This document shows positions 7,803-14,449 of a stretch of DNA of 15,180 nucleotides, piece after piece. Positions within the stretch are counted from its first letter, which is position 1. Each line of letters starts with the position of its first letter. Both the position numbers and the translations under genes were made by a program. The notes under the pieces are model-generated. The model did no database searches and was not told the DNA's origin. It saw only the letters and a list, made by a program, of their open reading frames with translations. This DNA comes from Anaerolineae bacterium (GTDB lineage Bacteria > Chloroflexota > Anaerolineae > B4-G1 > DUEL01), in NCBI GenBank assembly GCA_016926575.1, contig JAFGOJ010000323.1:1-15180 (forward strand). Direction: 5' to 3'.

Positions 7803-7810
7803 GAAAAGCC
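7803..7810 (+). repeat. Left target-site duplication GAAAAGCC
   Basis: GAAAAGCC directly abuts the left end of the 153-bp element and is repeated exactly after its right end. It is an intact 8-bp direct repeat, as made by staggered cutting during transposition. Confidence 0.8.
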
Positions 7811-7963
7811 GTAACTGCTCAGCTCGCGCTTCGCAGTTGCCTCTCCCGCCGCGAAAAGGGGGAGTGGCGGGTTTGCGGGCGGCTTCGCCGCCCGCAAACC
7901 CGCCATCTTCTCCCTTCGACGCACCAAGCGGGTAACTGCCAGGCGCACAGCCTGAGCAGTTAC
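7811..7963. mobile_element. MITE-like element, copy 1 (153 bp, complete)
   Basis: The element starts GTAACTGCTCAG and ends CTGAGCAGTTAC, so its ends are perfect 12-bp inverted repeats. Further in, the arms stay partly complementary (CAGTTGCC on the left; GGTAACTG, its near reverse complement, on the right). The centre is a perfect 18-bp stem, 7866-7883 with 7887-7904, closed by TTC. It encodes no protein. Direct repeats GAAAAGCC flank it. A related copy lies at 13554-13677 in inverted orientation, and their left arms differ at only 4 of 57 positions. It is a non-autonomous element moved by a transposase not encoded here; the family is unknown. It separates cdsA from the CBS gene. Confidence 0.8.
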
Positions 7964-7971
7964 GAAAAGCC
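7964..7971 (+). repeat. Right target-site duplication GAAAAGCC
   Basis: An exact copy of 7803-7810, directly after the right inverted repeat of the element. The identity of both copies suggests fairly recent insertion. Confidence 0.8.
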
Positions 7972-8000
7972 TTGAATTCACGTAGAAACCAGGAGGTGGT

Positions 8001-8405
8001 ATGGAAGAGCGATACGTCAGAGACATTTATCACAAGGGCGTTATTTTTTGCCACCCGGACACACCGTTACAAGAAGTCATCCGCGTGATGGCAGACACCG
8101 ACGTTCACGCCATCATCGTCGCTGAGGGTGAGGGCAACCTTCCCATGGGCGTCGTGTCGCACACCGACGCGATCTCCCATTATGGGCAGGACTTGAGCCA
8201 CATCTACGCGCGGGAGGTGATGACATCCGAGGTGATTACCGTCCCTGAAGACGCGCCCGTGGCGCAGGCGGCGGAGTTGATGCTCGGCAGCCGCATCCAC
8301 CGGCTGCTGGTGGTGGACGAGAAACGCACGCCGTTGGGGATCCTCTCGACGACCGACGTGATTCGGGATATGCGGGGCTCCAAGTGGGTGTGGTCGATAG
8401 GATAA
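8001..8405 (+). CDS. Two-CBS-domain protein
   Basis: This 134-residue cytoplasmic protein consists of a tandem CBS pair (Bateman module) and little else: CBS1 about 7-62 (GVIFCHPDTPLQEVIRVMADTDVHAIIV, GVVSHTDAIS) and CBS2 about 70-127 (MTSEVITVPEDAPVAQAAELML, HRLLVVDEKRTPLGILSTTDVI). Such modules bind AMP, ATP, S-adenosylmethionine or similar ligands and regulate partner proteins. Strong AGGAGGTGG is placed just before the ATG. It ends 14 nt before fbp, so the two are probably co-transcribed. A role as a nucleotide sensor for this operon is an inference. The right end of the MITE lies 37 nt upstream, so the element may have altered how this operon is transcribed. Confidence 0.9.
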   Translation: MEERYVRDIYHKGVIFCHPDTPLQEVIRVMADTDVHAIIVAEGEGNLPMGVVSHTDAISHYGQDLSHIYAREVMTSEVITVPEDAPVAQAAELMLGSRIHRLLVVDEKRTPLGILSTTDVIRDMRGSKWVWSIG

Positions 8406-8419
8406 AAATAGGAGGGAGC

Positions 8420-9421
8420 ATGCCTGTAACTACGATCGAGCGGTTTATTTTAGACCAGCAGCGTACGTATCCTCAGGCCACCGGCGTTTTCACGAATCTG
8501 CTGTACGACATCGCGCTGGCCGCCAAGATCATCGCCCGCGAAACGACCCACGCCGGCCTGGTCGACATTCTGGGCAAAGTGGGGCAGATGAACGTGCAGG
8601 GCGAGGAGCAGATGAAACTGGACGTCTTCGCCAATCAGGTGATGGTACGGGCCAATTCCTACACCGGGCGGTTGGCGGTCATGGCCTCCGAGGAGATGGA
8701 GGACATCGTGTGCGTGCCGGAAGAATCGCAAGGGCCATATGTGCTGGTCTTCGACCCGCTGGATGGCTCGTCCAACATCGACGTCAACGTGAGCATCGGC
8801 ACCATCTTCGGCATCTACCGGCGCGTCACGCAGGAGGGGCCGGGGGAGATGGTGGACTGTTTGCAGCCTGGGCGCAATTTGCTCGCCGCCGGCTACATCA
8901 TCTACGGTTCCAGCACGATGATGGTGTATTCGACAGGCAACGGCGTGCACGGGTTCACGCTCGAACCGAGCCTGGGCGAGTTCCTGCTCTCTCATCCCTC
9001 CATCCACGTGCCCGACCCGCCCAAATACTACAGCGCCAATCAGAGCTACGAGAGGTATTGGAGCGAGGGCGTAGTCCGGTTTACGCGCTGGCTGCAAGGC
9101 ATCGATGGTGAAGAACCGTGCCCGACGCTTTCGGGCCGTTATATCGGCTCGCTGGTGGCCGATTTTCACCGTAACCTGTTAAAAGGCGGCATTTTTTACT
9201 ACCCGGCGGACCAACGCTCTAACTCAGGGAAGATGCGCCTCCTCTACGAGGCGGCTCCTCTGACGTTCCTCGCCGAACAGGCGGGGGGCTTGGGGTCCGA
9301 CGGCAGACAATCCATTCTCGACATCGTGCCCAGTTCGCTGCACCAACGCACTCCCTTGTTCATCGGCAACCGCAATTTGGTCGAGAAGGCACGCCATTTT
9401 TTGGAGAAGTACGACGGTTAG
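8420..9421 (+). CDS. fbp: Fructose-1,6-bisphosphatase class I
   Basis: FBPase hydrolyses fructose 1,6-bisphosphate to fructose 6-phosphate, the committed step of gluconeogenesis. From the ATG at 8420 the product has 333 residues, normal for class I. The metal-binding stretch VFDPLDGSSNIDVNVSIGT (110-128) supplies the Asp ligands. SEEMEDIV (about 90-97) carries the acidic loop, and the family signature GKMRLLYEAAPL (270-281) contains the catalytic-site Glu278. YSTGNGVHGFTLEP and NLLKGGIFYYP are also typical. The ATG is chosen because AGGAGG (8410-8415) lies 4 nt before it and the upstream in-frame extension has no family similarity. It lies between the CBS gene and rho. Confidence 0.97.
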   Translation: MPVTTIERFILDQQRTYPQATGVFTNLLYDIALAAKIIARETTHAGLVDILGKVGQMNVQGEEQMKLDVFANQVMVRANSYTGRLAVMASEEMEDIVCVPEESQGPYVLVFDPLDGSSNIDVNVSIGTIFGIYRRVTQEGPGEMVDCLQPGRNLLAAGYIIYGSSTMMVYSTGNGVHGFTLEPSLGEFLLSHPSIHVPDPPKYYSANQSYERYWSEGVVRFTRWLQGIDGEEPCPTLSGRYIGSLVADFHRNLLKGGIFYYPADQRSNSGKMRLLYEAAPLTFLAEQAGGLGSDGRQSILDIVPSSLHQRTPLFIGNRNLVEKARHFLEKYDG

Positions 9422-9435
9422 GGTGAATTTCACCC
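9421..9435 (+). promoter_or_regulatory. Small palindrome in front of the rho ribosome-binding site
   Basis: GGGTGAA and TTCACCC form a 15-bp near-perfect inverted repeat that begins at the last base of the fbp stop codon and ends a few bases before the AAGGAGG of rho. The physically possible stem is about 5-6 bp. It could modulate rho translation or mark an RNA end; this is a guess from position. Confidence 0.3.
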
Positions 9436-9451
9436 GCAAGGAGGAAGAACG

Positions 9452-10756
9452 GTGGATTCTGTCATAGATATCGATATGAACATTGGCGATTTGGAAGAAA
9501 TGAAACTGGCCGAACTGCGCGATATGGCCAAGGAGATGGACATATCCGGGTGCAGCCGGTTGAAGAAGGAGGACCTGATCCTGCGCCTGCTGCGGGCAAA
9601 GGCGGAGCGGGAGGGGTTGATCTTCGGCGGCGGCGTGTTGGACATCATCGACGAAAATATCGGTTTCCTGCGCACAGAAAATTACATGCCCGGCCCCGAC
9701 GACATCTACATCTCCCAATCGCAGATTCGCCGTTTCGGGCTGCGCGGTGGCGATATGGTCGTGGGGCAGGTCCGCCCGCCCAAGGAAAGCGAGCGGTATT
9801 TCGGCTTGCTGCGCGTGGAGGCGATCAACGGGGTAGACCCGGAACAGGCGAAACGCCGCCCGCGCTTCGAGCGCCTGACGCCGATCTTTCCCGAAGAACG
9901 CCTGATCATCGAGACTGAACCGCGGATCCTCTCCACGCGGATGCTCAGCCTGATCGCGCCCATCGGCAAGGGCCAGCGCGGGCTGATCGTCTCGCCGCCG
10001 AAGGCGGGCAAGACCACCGTGCTGAAGCACATCGCCAACGGCATCAGCGCCAACCACCCGGAGGTCCACCTGATGGTCGTCCTGATCGGCGAGCGCCCCG
10101 AAGAGGTGACCGATATGGACCGTTCGGTGGAGGCGGAGGTGATCAGCTCGACCTTCGACGAGCCGGTGCAGAATCACTCCAAGGCCGCGGAGATGGCGCT
10201 CCAGCGGGCGAAGCGGTTAGTCGAAAGCGGGCGAGACGTGGCGATTCTGCTGGACAGCATCACGCGCCTGGCACGTGCCTACAACCTGGTGGTGCAGCCC
10301 AGCGGCCGCACACTCTCCGGCGGCCTGGACCCGGCCGCGCTCTACCCGCCCAAGAACTTCTTCGGCGCGGCACGCAACATCGAAGAGGGCGGCAGCCTGA
10401 CCATCATCGCCACGTGCCTGATCGATACCGGCAGCCGCATGGACGATATGATTTACGAGGAGTTCAAGGGCACAGGCAACATGGAGCTGCACCTCAGCCG
10501 GAAGCTGCAAGAGCGGCGCGTTTTCCCTGCCTACGACATCGAGCGCTCTGGCACGCGGCGGGAAGAGTTGCTGCTGGATCAAGACACGTTGCAGAAGGTA
10601 TGGCTGATGCGGCGTATGGTGTCAACGATGACCTCGTCACCGCCCAGCGGAGCCGGGTACGACATGACCGCGGCGGCCGAGGCGTTGTTGCAGCGGCTGC
10701 GCCGCACGAAGACCAACGCGGAGTTCCTGGACAACTTGCACCGCGACGCGATGTAA
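9452..10756 (+). CDS. rho: Transcription termination factor Rho
   Basis: Rho is the hexameric ATP-dependent RNA helicase that ends transcription at untranslated RNA. The 434-residue product starts at GTG 9452, 7 nt after AAGGAGG. Domains in order: an N-terminal helix-rich SAP-like region (KLAELRDMAKEMDISG, about 18-33), the cold-shock-like primary RNA-binding fold (about 57-125, GFLRTENYMPGPDDIYIS), and the RecA-type ATPase. The ATPase has Walker A SPPKAGKT (181-188), Walker B ILLDS (265-269) and the secondary-site loops around LYPPKNFFGAARNIEEGGS and FKGTGNMEL. It lacks the long inserted N-terminal extension seen in some high-GC bacteria. It is third after the CBS gene and fbp, with 30 nt to the fbp stop. 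Confidence 0.98.
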   Translation: MDSVIDIDMNIGDLEEMKLAELRDMAKEMDISGCSRLKKEDLILRLLRAKAEREGLIFGGGVLDIIDENIGFLRTENYMPGPDDIYISQSQIRRFGLRGGDMVVGQVRPPKESERYFGLLRVEAINGVDPEQAKRRPRFERLTPIFPEERLIIETEPRILSTRMLSLIAPIGKGQRGLIVSPPKAGKTTVLKHIANGISANHPEVHLMVVLIGERPEEVTDMDRSVEAEVISSTFDEPVQNHSKAAEMALQRAKRLVESGRDVAILLDSITRLARAYNLVVQPSGRTLSGGLDPAALYPPKNFFGAARNIEEGGSLTIIATCLIDTGSRMDDMIYEEFKGTGNMELHLSRKLQERRVFPAYDIERSGTRREELLLDQDTLQKVWLMRRMVSTMTSSPPSGAGYDMTAAAEALLQRLRRTKTNAEFLDNLHRDAM

Positions 10757-10803
10757 CGGCGTGCTTCGGCCGCACCGTTGTTCATACAGAATCCATACGT
10801 TGA

Positions 10804-10829
10804 TAGGGGCGACCCGTCGGTCGCCCCTA
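10804..10829 (+). repeat. GC-rich hairpin downstream of rho
   Basis: TAGGGGCGACC (10804-10814) pairs perfectly with GGTCGCCCCTA (10819-10829) around a 4-nt loop, CGTC. A second inverted repeat, GCACCC/GGGTGC (10833-10838 with 10849-10854), follows at once. Neither is followed by a T-run. The location is right for a 3'-end structure of the rho messenger, but the form resembles dispersed hairpin repeats. Confidence 0.55.
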
Positions 10830-10946
10830 AACGCACCCCACCTGAATAGGGTGCATTTGCTCCCTGGGCTTGTGTCCAAAGTGGGTCTACACAGATTCGT
10901 GGGGCGAAATTTCGCAACAGCAGGTGACGAAGGCAAAAATACACCT

Positions 10947-10994
10947 GTAGGGCGGGTTTCTTACCCGCCGGGCAGGTATGGAAACCTGCCCTAC
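10947..10994 (+). repeat. Double hairpin with nested outer inverted repeat
   Basis: GGCGGGT (10951-10957) pairs with ACCCGCC (10963-10969). Immediately next to it, GGGCAGGT (10970-10977) pairs with ACCTGCCC (10984-10991). An outer GTAGGGC (10947-10953) is complementary to GCCCTAC (10988-10994), so two alternative folds exist. The layout suggests a dispersed repeat unit, not a terminator. It lies 60-100 bp upstream of the ABC transporter operon. Confidence 0.6.
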
Positions 10995-11055
10995 CCCGCA
11001 AATCTGCTATGGGGCGTCTTTCTTTTGCAAAATTCTCAATGAAAGGAGTATCATC

Positions 11056-11928
11056 ATGCGCGTCATCGAAGCCGGTCAGTTGACCAAATACTACGGCAAA
11101 GCCCGGGGGATCGTCGATGTTTCGTTTCACGTCGACGAAGGAGAAATTTTCGGCTTCATCGGCCCGAACGGGGCCGGCAAATCGACCACGATCCGTTTGT
11201 TCCTGTCGTTGATCTACCCGACCAGCGGCAGCGCGACGATCTTCGGCCGGGATTGCGTCAAGCACGGGCCGGAACTGCGGCAGGAGATCGGCTACCTGCC
11301 CTCCGAGGTGTTCTATTACGAGCGGATGAAGGTGATCGACCTGCTGCGCTACTCCGCCAGTTTCTACCGCAAAGACTGCACACAGCGGCTGCACGAGCTG
11401 GCCGAGTGGATGGAGCTGGAGTTGAACCGGCGCATCGAGGACCTCTCCTACGGCAACAAGAAGAAAGTGGGCATCGTGCAAGGTCTGCTGCACCAGCCCA
11501 AGCTGCTCTTCCTCGACGAACCGACCGCGGGCCTCGACCCGCTTATGCAGCGAAAGTTCTTCCAGTTGATTCAGGAGGAGAACCAACGCGGGGCAACGGT
11601 CTTCTTCTCGTCCCACATCCTGGGCGAAGTGCAGCGCATGTGCAACCGCGTCGGCATCATCAAAGAGGGCCAGATCATCGAGGTCGCAGACATCCGCACC
11701 CTCCAGCAACGCAACTACAAAAAAGTCATGCTGGAGGCCGGCGGGCTGGATGCTGCGTATTTCGATATCCCTGGCGTGACCAACCTGGAGAGTCACAATG
11801 GCACACTGCGCTTCTTCTACAACGGTGACGTCAATGCGCTCATGCACAAGATCGGCACGGTCACGCTCTCCAACGTCACCATCGAAGAGCCGACGTTGGA
11901 AGAGATTTTCATGCACTACTACGAGTAG
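11056..11928 (+). CDS. ABC-2-type transporter ATP-binding protein
   Basis: This is the cytoplasmic ATPase of an ABC exporter. The 290 residues contain Walker A GPNGAGKST (36-44), a Q-loop region, the ABC signature in the variant form LSYGN (130-134), Walker B LLFLDEPTAGLD (150-161) and the switch His in SSH (H187). The C-terminal 70 residues (from about 220) form the extra domain common in CcmA/NatA-type ATPases and end EPTLEEIFMHYYE. GAAAGGAG lies 7 nt before the chosen ATG; upstream in-frame codons run into the repeat region and are rejected. Two permease genes follow at once, so this is a complete exporter. The substrate is unknown; antibiotic, peptide, lipid or ion efflux are all possible. 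Confidence 0.93.
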   Translation: MRVIEAGQLTKYYGKARGIVDVSFHVDEGEIFGFIGPNGAGKSTTIRLFLSLIYPTSGSATIFGRDCVKHGPELRQEIGYLPSEVFYYERMKVIDLLRYSASFYRKDCTQRLHELAEWMELELNRRIEDLSYGNKKKVGIVQGLLHQPKLLFLDEPTAGLDPLMQRKFFQLIQEENQRGATVFFSSHILGEVQRMCNRVGIIKEGQIIEVADIRTLQQRNYKKVMLEAGGLDAAYFDIPGVTNLESHNGTLRFFYNGDVNALMHKIGTVTLSNVTIEEPTLEEIFMHYYE

Positions 11929-11937
11929 GTGGCAACG

Positions 11938-12747
11938 ATGCGAATGAACATTTTCCGGCAAGAATTGACCATGCACGTGCGCTCCGTGGTGAGCTGGTCG
12001 CTGGCGCTGGCGGCGATGCTCTTCGTCTTCATCTCGCTCTTCTCCTCCTTCGCCGAGCAGGCCGAGTTGCTGAACGAGGCCATGGCCAGCTTCCCAGAGG
12101 CGCTGCTGACCGCCTTCGGGATGAATGGATTGGACTTGTCGACCGTGCTGGGGTATTACAGCTTCGCCTTCCTGTTCGTCCAACTGTGCCTGGCAATCCA
12201 GGCCGCGAGTTACGGCTTCTCGCTGGTCTCGGTCGAAGAGCGAGAGTGGACCGCCGACTTTCTGATCGCCAAGCCGGTGGGACGCGCCCAGATTCTGACC
12301 AGCAAACTGCTCGCCACGCTGTGCGGGATGGCCATCACCCAGGCCGTCGTCTGGGCGAGCACGTTTGGCCTGATCGAGGCGTTCAAAGGAGATCGGGCAT
12401 ACGAAGCGACTACCTTGCTGCTGTTACTGCTGAGCCTTGCGATCTTCCAACTGTTCTTCCTGGCCGTAGGGCTGGTTGTTTCGCTGCTGGTGAAGCGGAT
12501 TCGCAGCGTGACGTCCTATGCCATGGCGCTGGGATTCGGCATGTACGTGCTGAGCGTCTTCGGCGATATGCTCGGCGAGAGCGCGCTGGAGAACGTCACA
12601 CCGTTCAGACATTTCGACCCCAGCGACATCGTCCAGAACGGAGCCTATAACACCCCGCTGGTGTTGATCAGTGTCGCTGTGATCGTGGTATCCCTGGCGG
12701 CCAGCTACGTGCTGTATACCCGCAGGAATATCCCGGCTGTGATGTAA
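11938..12747 (+). CDS. ABC-2-type transporter permease subunit 1
   Basis: This 269-residue integral membrane protein has six predicted helices (about 18-37, 72-95, 122-148, 158-185, 193-212, 240-260). Between helices 2 and 3 is the cytoplasmic segment VSVEEREWTADFLIAKPVGR, the typical ABC-2 coupling region (E-x-x-x-T-x-x-F/L-x-x-x-P). I choose ATG 11938 because AGGTGG at the end of the ATPase gene lies 5 nt before it; a GTG at 11929 abutting the stop is the alternative. It is paralogous to the next gene: both share N-terminal MNIF-x-x-EL, the EER-x-x-T motif and a closing A-x-Y-V-x-Y-TRR. The two probably form a heterodimeric pore with the upstream ATPase. Confidence 0.88.
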   Translation: MRMNIFRQELTMHVRSVVSWSLALAAMLFVFISLFSSFAEQAELLNEAMASFPEALLTAFGMNGLDLSTVLGYYSFAFLFVQLCLAIQAASYGFSLVSVEEREWTADFLIAKPVGRAQILTSKLLATLCGMAITQAVVWASTFGLIEAFKGDRAYEATTLLLLLLSLAIFQLFFLAVGLVVSLLVKRIRSVTSYAMALGFGMYVLSVFGDMLGESALENVTPFRHFDPSDIVQNGAYNTPLVLISVAVIVVSLAASYVLYTRRNIPAVM

Positions 12748-12759
12748 GGAGACACGGCG

Positions 12760-13554
12760 ATGAATATCTTTGTGCATGAGTTGACAGCCAATCTAAAATC
12801 CCTGCTGATTTGGGGCGTGATCGTGATCCTGTTCGTGGTCGTCGGGACCTCCAAGTTTTCCGCATATTACGAGAATCCGGATATGTTGGCGATCCTGGAC
12901 GCAATGCCTCCGGCATTGTTGGATGCATTCAACATGCAAGCCTTCAACCTGACCACGCTGAGCGGCTTTTTCGGCCTGATGTTCACCTACTACGCCCTTA
13001 TGCTGTCGATTGCGGCGGCTATGTGGGGCAGCGACGTGATCTCGAAAGAGGAACGCGACAAGACGGTCGAGTTCTCGCTGACTCTGCCGGTGCCCCGCAG
13101 CCGCGTGGTGACTGCCAAGTCCCTGGCCGCGCTCGTCAACTGCATCGGCCTGCTGCTCATCACCTGGGGCATCTCTCTCGCCACCGCCACCCCCTACCAG
13201 CCCGACGGCGAATTCTACACGTTCGTAGCGCTGTGTATGCTGGCGCTGTTCATTATGCAAGTGATCTTTCTATCCATCGGCATCTTCCTGGGCTGCGCGC
13301 TGAAGCAGTATAAACGCGCCAGCTCGGCCGCCCTCTCAGTGTTGTTGGCCACGTACTTCATCTCGATCGTTTCCAGTTTGAACCAGGACCTGGAGTTCCT
13401 CAACTACGTCTCGCCCTTCAAATATTTCGATGCGGGCGTGCTGCTGCGCGAATCGCGGCTGGATGGGACGTTCGTCGTGCTATCGTTGGCCATCATCGGG
13501 ATAAGCATGGCGGGCGCATACGTGGCGTATACCAGGAGGGACCTGTACATCTAA
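12760..13554 (+). CDS. ABC-2-type transporter permease subunit 2
   Basis: This 264-residue membrane protein has six predicted helices (about 14-31, 67-88, 120-142, 155-180, 188-206, 237-257). ISKEERDKTVEFSLTLPVPR in its first cytoplasmic loop is the ABC-2 coupling motif. It begins MNIFVHELTANLKSLLIW and ends YVAYTRRDLYI, matching the previous gene at both ends and in the loop, so the pair arose by duplication. AAGGAG overlaps the stop of the upstream gene, 8 nt before the ATG, which indicates coupled translation. It is the last gene of the exporter operon. Its TAA stop directly abuts the degraded end of MITE copy 2. Confidence 0.88.
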   Translation: MNIFVHELTANLKSLLIWGVIVILFVVVGTSKFSAYYENPDMLAILDAMPPALLDAFNMQAFNLTTLSGFFGLMFTYYALMLSIAAAMWGSDVISKEERDKTVEFSLTLPVPRSRVVTAKSLAALVNCIGLLLITWGISLATATPYQPDGEFYTFVALCMLALFIMQVIFLSIGIFLGCALKQYKRASSAALSVLLATYFISIVSSLNQDLEFLNYVSPFKYFDAGVLLRESRLDGTFVVLSLAIIGISMAGAYVAYTRRDLYI

Positions 13555-13677
13555 CCCGCTTCGGGGCCGTCCGCCTGGAGCGTCGAAGGGAGAAATGGGG
13601 GGGTTGTGGGTGCAAAACCCCCACTCCCCCTTTTCGCGGCGGGAAAGGCAACTGCGAAACGTAAGCTGAGCAGTTAC
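13554..13677. mobile_element. MITE-like element, copy 2 (inverted, one end degraded)
   Basis: The reverse complement of 13621-13677 starts GTAACTGCTCAGCT and matches the left arm of copy 1 at 53 of 57 positions; all four changes are C/T or G/A transitions. The inner right-arm segment GCGTCGAAGGGAGAA (13580-13594) is identical to copy 1 (7908-7922 inverted). The core between the arms differs in sequence but still forms a stem, GGGGGTT (13599-13605) with AACCCCC (13616-13622). The far end is degraded: after ACCCGCTT (13554-13561) and a roughly 12-bp extra piece, the outer inverted repeat is missing and no target duplication is found. It touches the permease stop codon. Confidence 0.75.
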
Positions 13678-13808
13678 CGAAAGTGTAGGTCACGCTTTCA
13701 GCGTGACGCCCGCTCGGCGCGGGCCCGTGACCCGCGCTCCCGCCGGGTCCGTGACCCGGCGGGAGCAAGAACGCGGCCTATTATGAAGGCCTTCAAGCCT
13801 ATTCCCTT
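13555..13808. other. Non-coding gap between the ABC operon and the MBL hydrolase gene
   Basis: These 254 bp hold MITE copy 2 and mosaic repeat copy A and then GAAGGCCTTC (13785-13794), a 10-bp palindrome near the 3' end of the minus-strand hydrolase gene. The genes on both sides converge here, so any stem could act as a bidirectional 3'-end structure. No protein gene is apparent. Confidence 0.6.
13684..13766 (+). repeat. Mosaic hairpin repeat, copy A
   Basis: A 39-bp head (13684-13722) is shared with 14863-14901 with one mismatch. It contains the hairpin GTCACGCT-TTC-AGCGTGAC (13689-13707). Downstream, a perfect 14-bp stem (13736-13749 with 13753-13766, loop CGT) is followed by CAAGAACGCG. 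It starts only 6 bp after the outer end of MITE copy 2. No T-run follows the stem. The shared segments and the conserved order of hairpins mark a dispersed repeat family. Confidence 0.65.
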
Positions 13809-14435
13809 TCACCCCTCCAGGACAGGGCCCTCCGCGTCCATAGGCCGCACGGGGCCGTGGGCAGGATAGACCTGTGTGGCGCCACGCTCGCGCAGCAATT
13901 GCCAACTTGCGTGAACGACCTCCTGGTTCTCCATCCCGATCCACTGAGGCGCTGTCAGGTCGCCCGTAAAGGCCGAGCCGTCGTTGAGCAAGAGCGACAC
14001 GCTGTCGTCGGAATGGCCCGGCGTGTGCAGAATCTCGCCCGGGATGCCGATCCCTTCGAGCAGCGACCGGCTCTCCTCACACGAAATCACCACATTGCCG
14101 TCCGGCGTGATGTCCAGGTAGTGGTCTTGGGGCTTGGTCCACCGCTTCATTCGTGGAATTGCCGCGACCTGCACATCGAGCACCAACAATCGGACACCGG
14201 CCAGCTTGAGTTCTTGCGCCACACCGGCGTGGTCGATGTGGTAGTGGGTTGCCAGGCCGTACCGGATCTCCGAGATCGACACGTCCATCCGCTCCAGGTT
14301 CGCCTGCATCAAGCCCATCGTGCCTGGCCAGCCCAGGTCGACCAGCAGGCGCGATCTGCCGGCGCTGACAACCCAATAGTTGGTCGAGCGATACCCCACA
14401 TTGACGATTGTGATGGAAGCGGAGCGGGTCATCAT
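13809..14435 (-). CDS. Metallo-beta-lactamase-fold hydrolase
   Basis: This 208-residue cytoplasmic protein has a full set of MBL-fold metal ligands: THYHIDH (H64, H66, D68, H69), TPGHSDD (H141), FTGD (D159) and PAHGP (H193). This set binds two zinc or iron ions. The family includes glyoxalase II-like thioesterases, lactonases, ribonucleases and other hydrolases; the compact size and the lack of a signal peptide make a beta-lactamase unlikely, and the substrate cannot be read from the sequence. The start is ATG 14435 or the next codon, 14432; no strong ribosome-binding site is seen. It lies 14 nt after a small membrane-protein gene on the same strand and is probably translated from the same messenger. 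Confidence 0.85.
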   Translation of the reverse strand: MMTRSASITIVNVGYRSTNYWVVSAGRSRLLVDLGWPGTMGLMQANLERMDVSISEIRYGLATHYHIDHAGVAQELKLAGVRLLVLDVQVAAIPRMKRWTKPQDHYLDITPDGNVVISCEESRSLLEGIGIPGEILHTPGHSDDSVSLLLNDGSAFTGDLTAPQWIGMENQEVVHASWQLLRERGATQVYPAHGPVRPMDAEGPVLEG

Positions 14436-14449
14436 ACGATATCAGACGG

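Larger units (their letters stand above)
10757..11055. other. Intergenic region between rho and the ABC operon
   Basis: About 300 bp without a gene. It holds three hairpin structures (10804-10829, 10833-10854, 10947-10994). I see no convincing promoter for the ABC operon here. The best feature near its end is the ribosome-binding site AAAGGAG (11042-11048). Confidence 0.6.

Noticed and set aside
7866..7904. The 18-bp stem after cdsA considered as an intrinsic terminator
   Set aside because: No run of T follows on either strand, and it is the core of the mobile element. It may still slow transcription, but it does not have terminator form.
3243..8415. The same 12 bases AAAAATAGGAGG before both rpsB and fbp, and similar protein starts (MAVTT, MPVTT)
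   Set aside because: A strong ribosome-binding site after an A-rich stretch is common. The flanks do not match, so I treat it as coincidence.
10579..12183. A 534-codon open frame on the minus strand across rho and the ABC operon
   Set aside because: It spans two real genes and the hairpin gap on the opposite strand. It has no recognisable domain and no ribosome-binding site; it is a GC-driven artefact.
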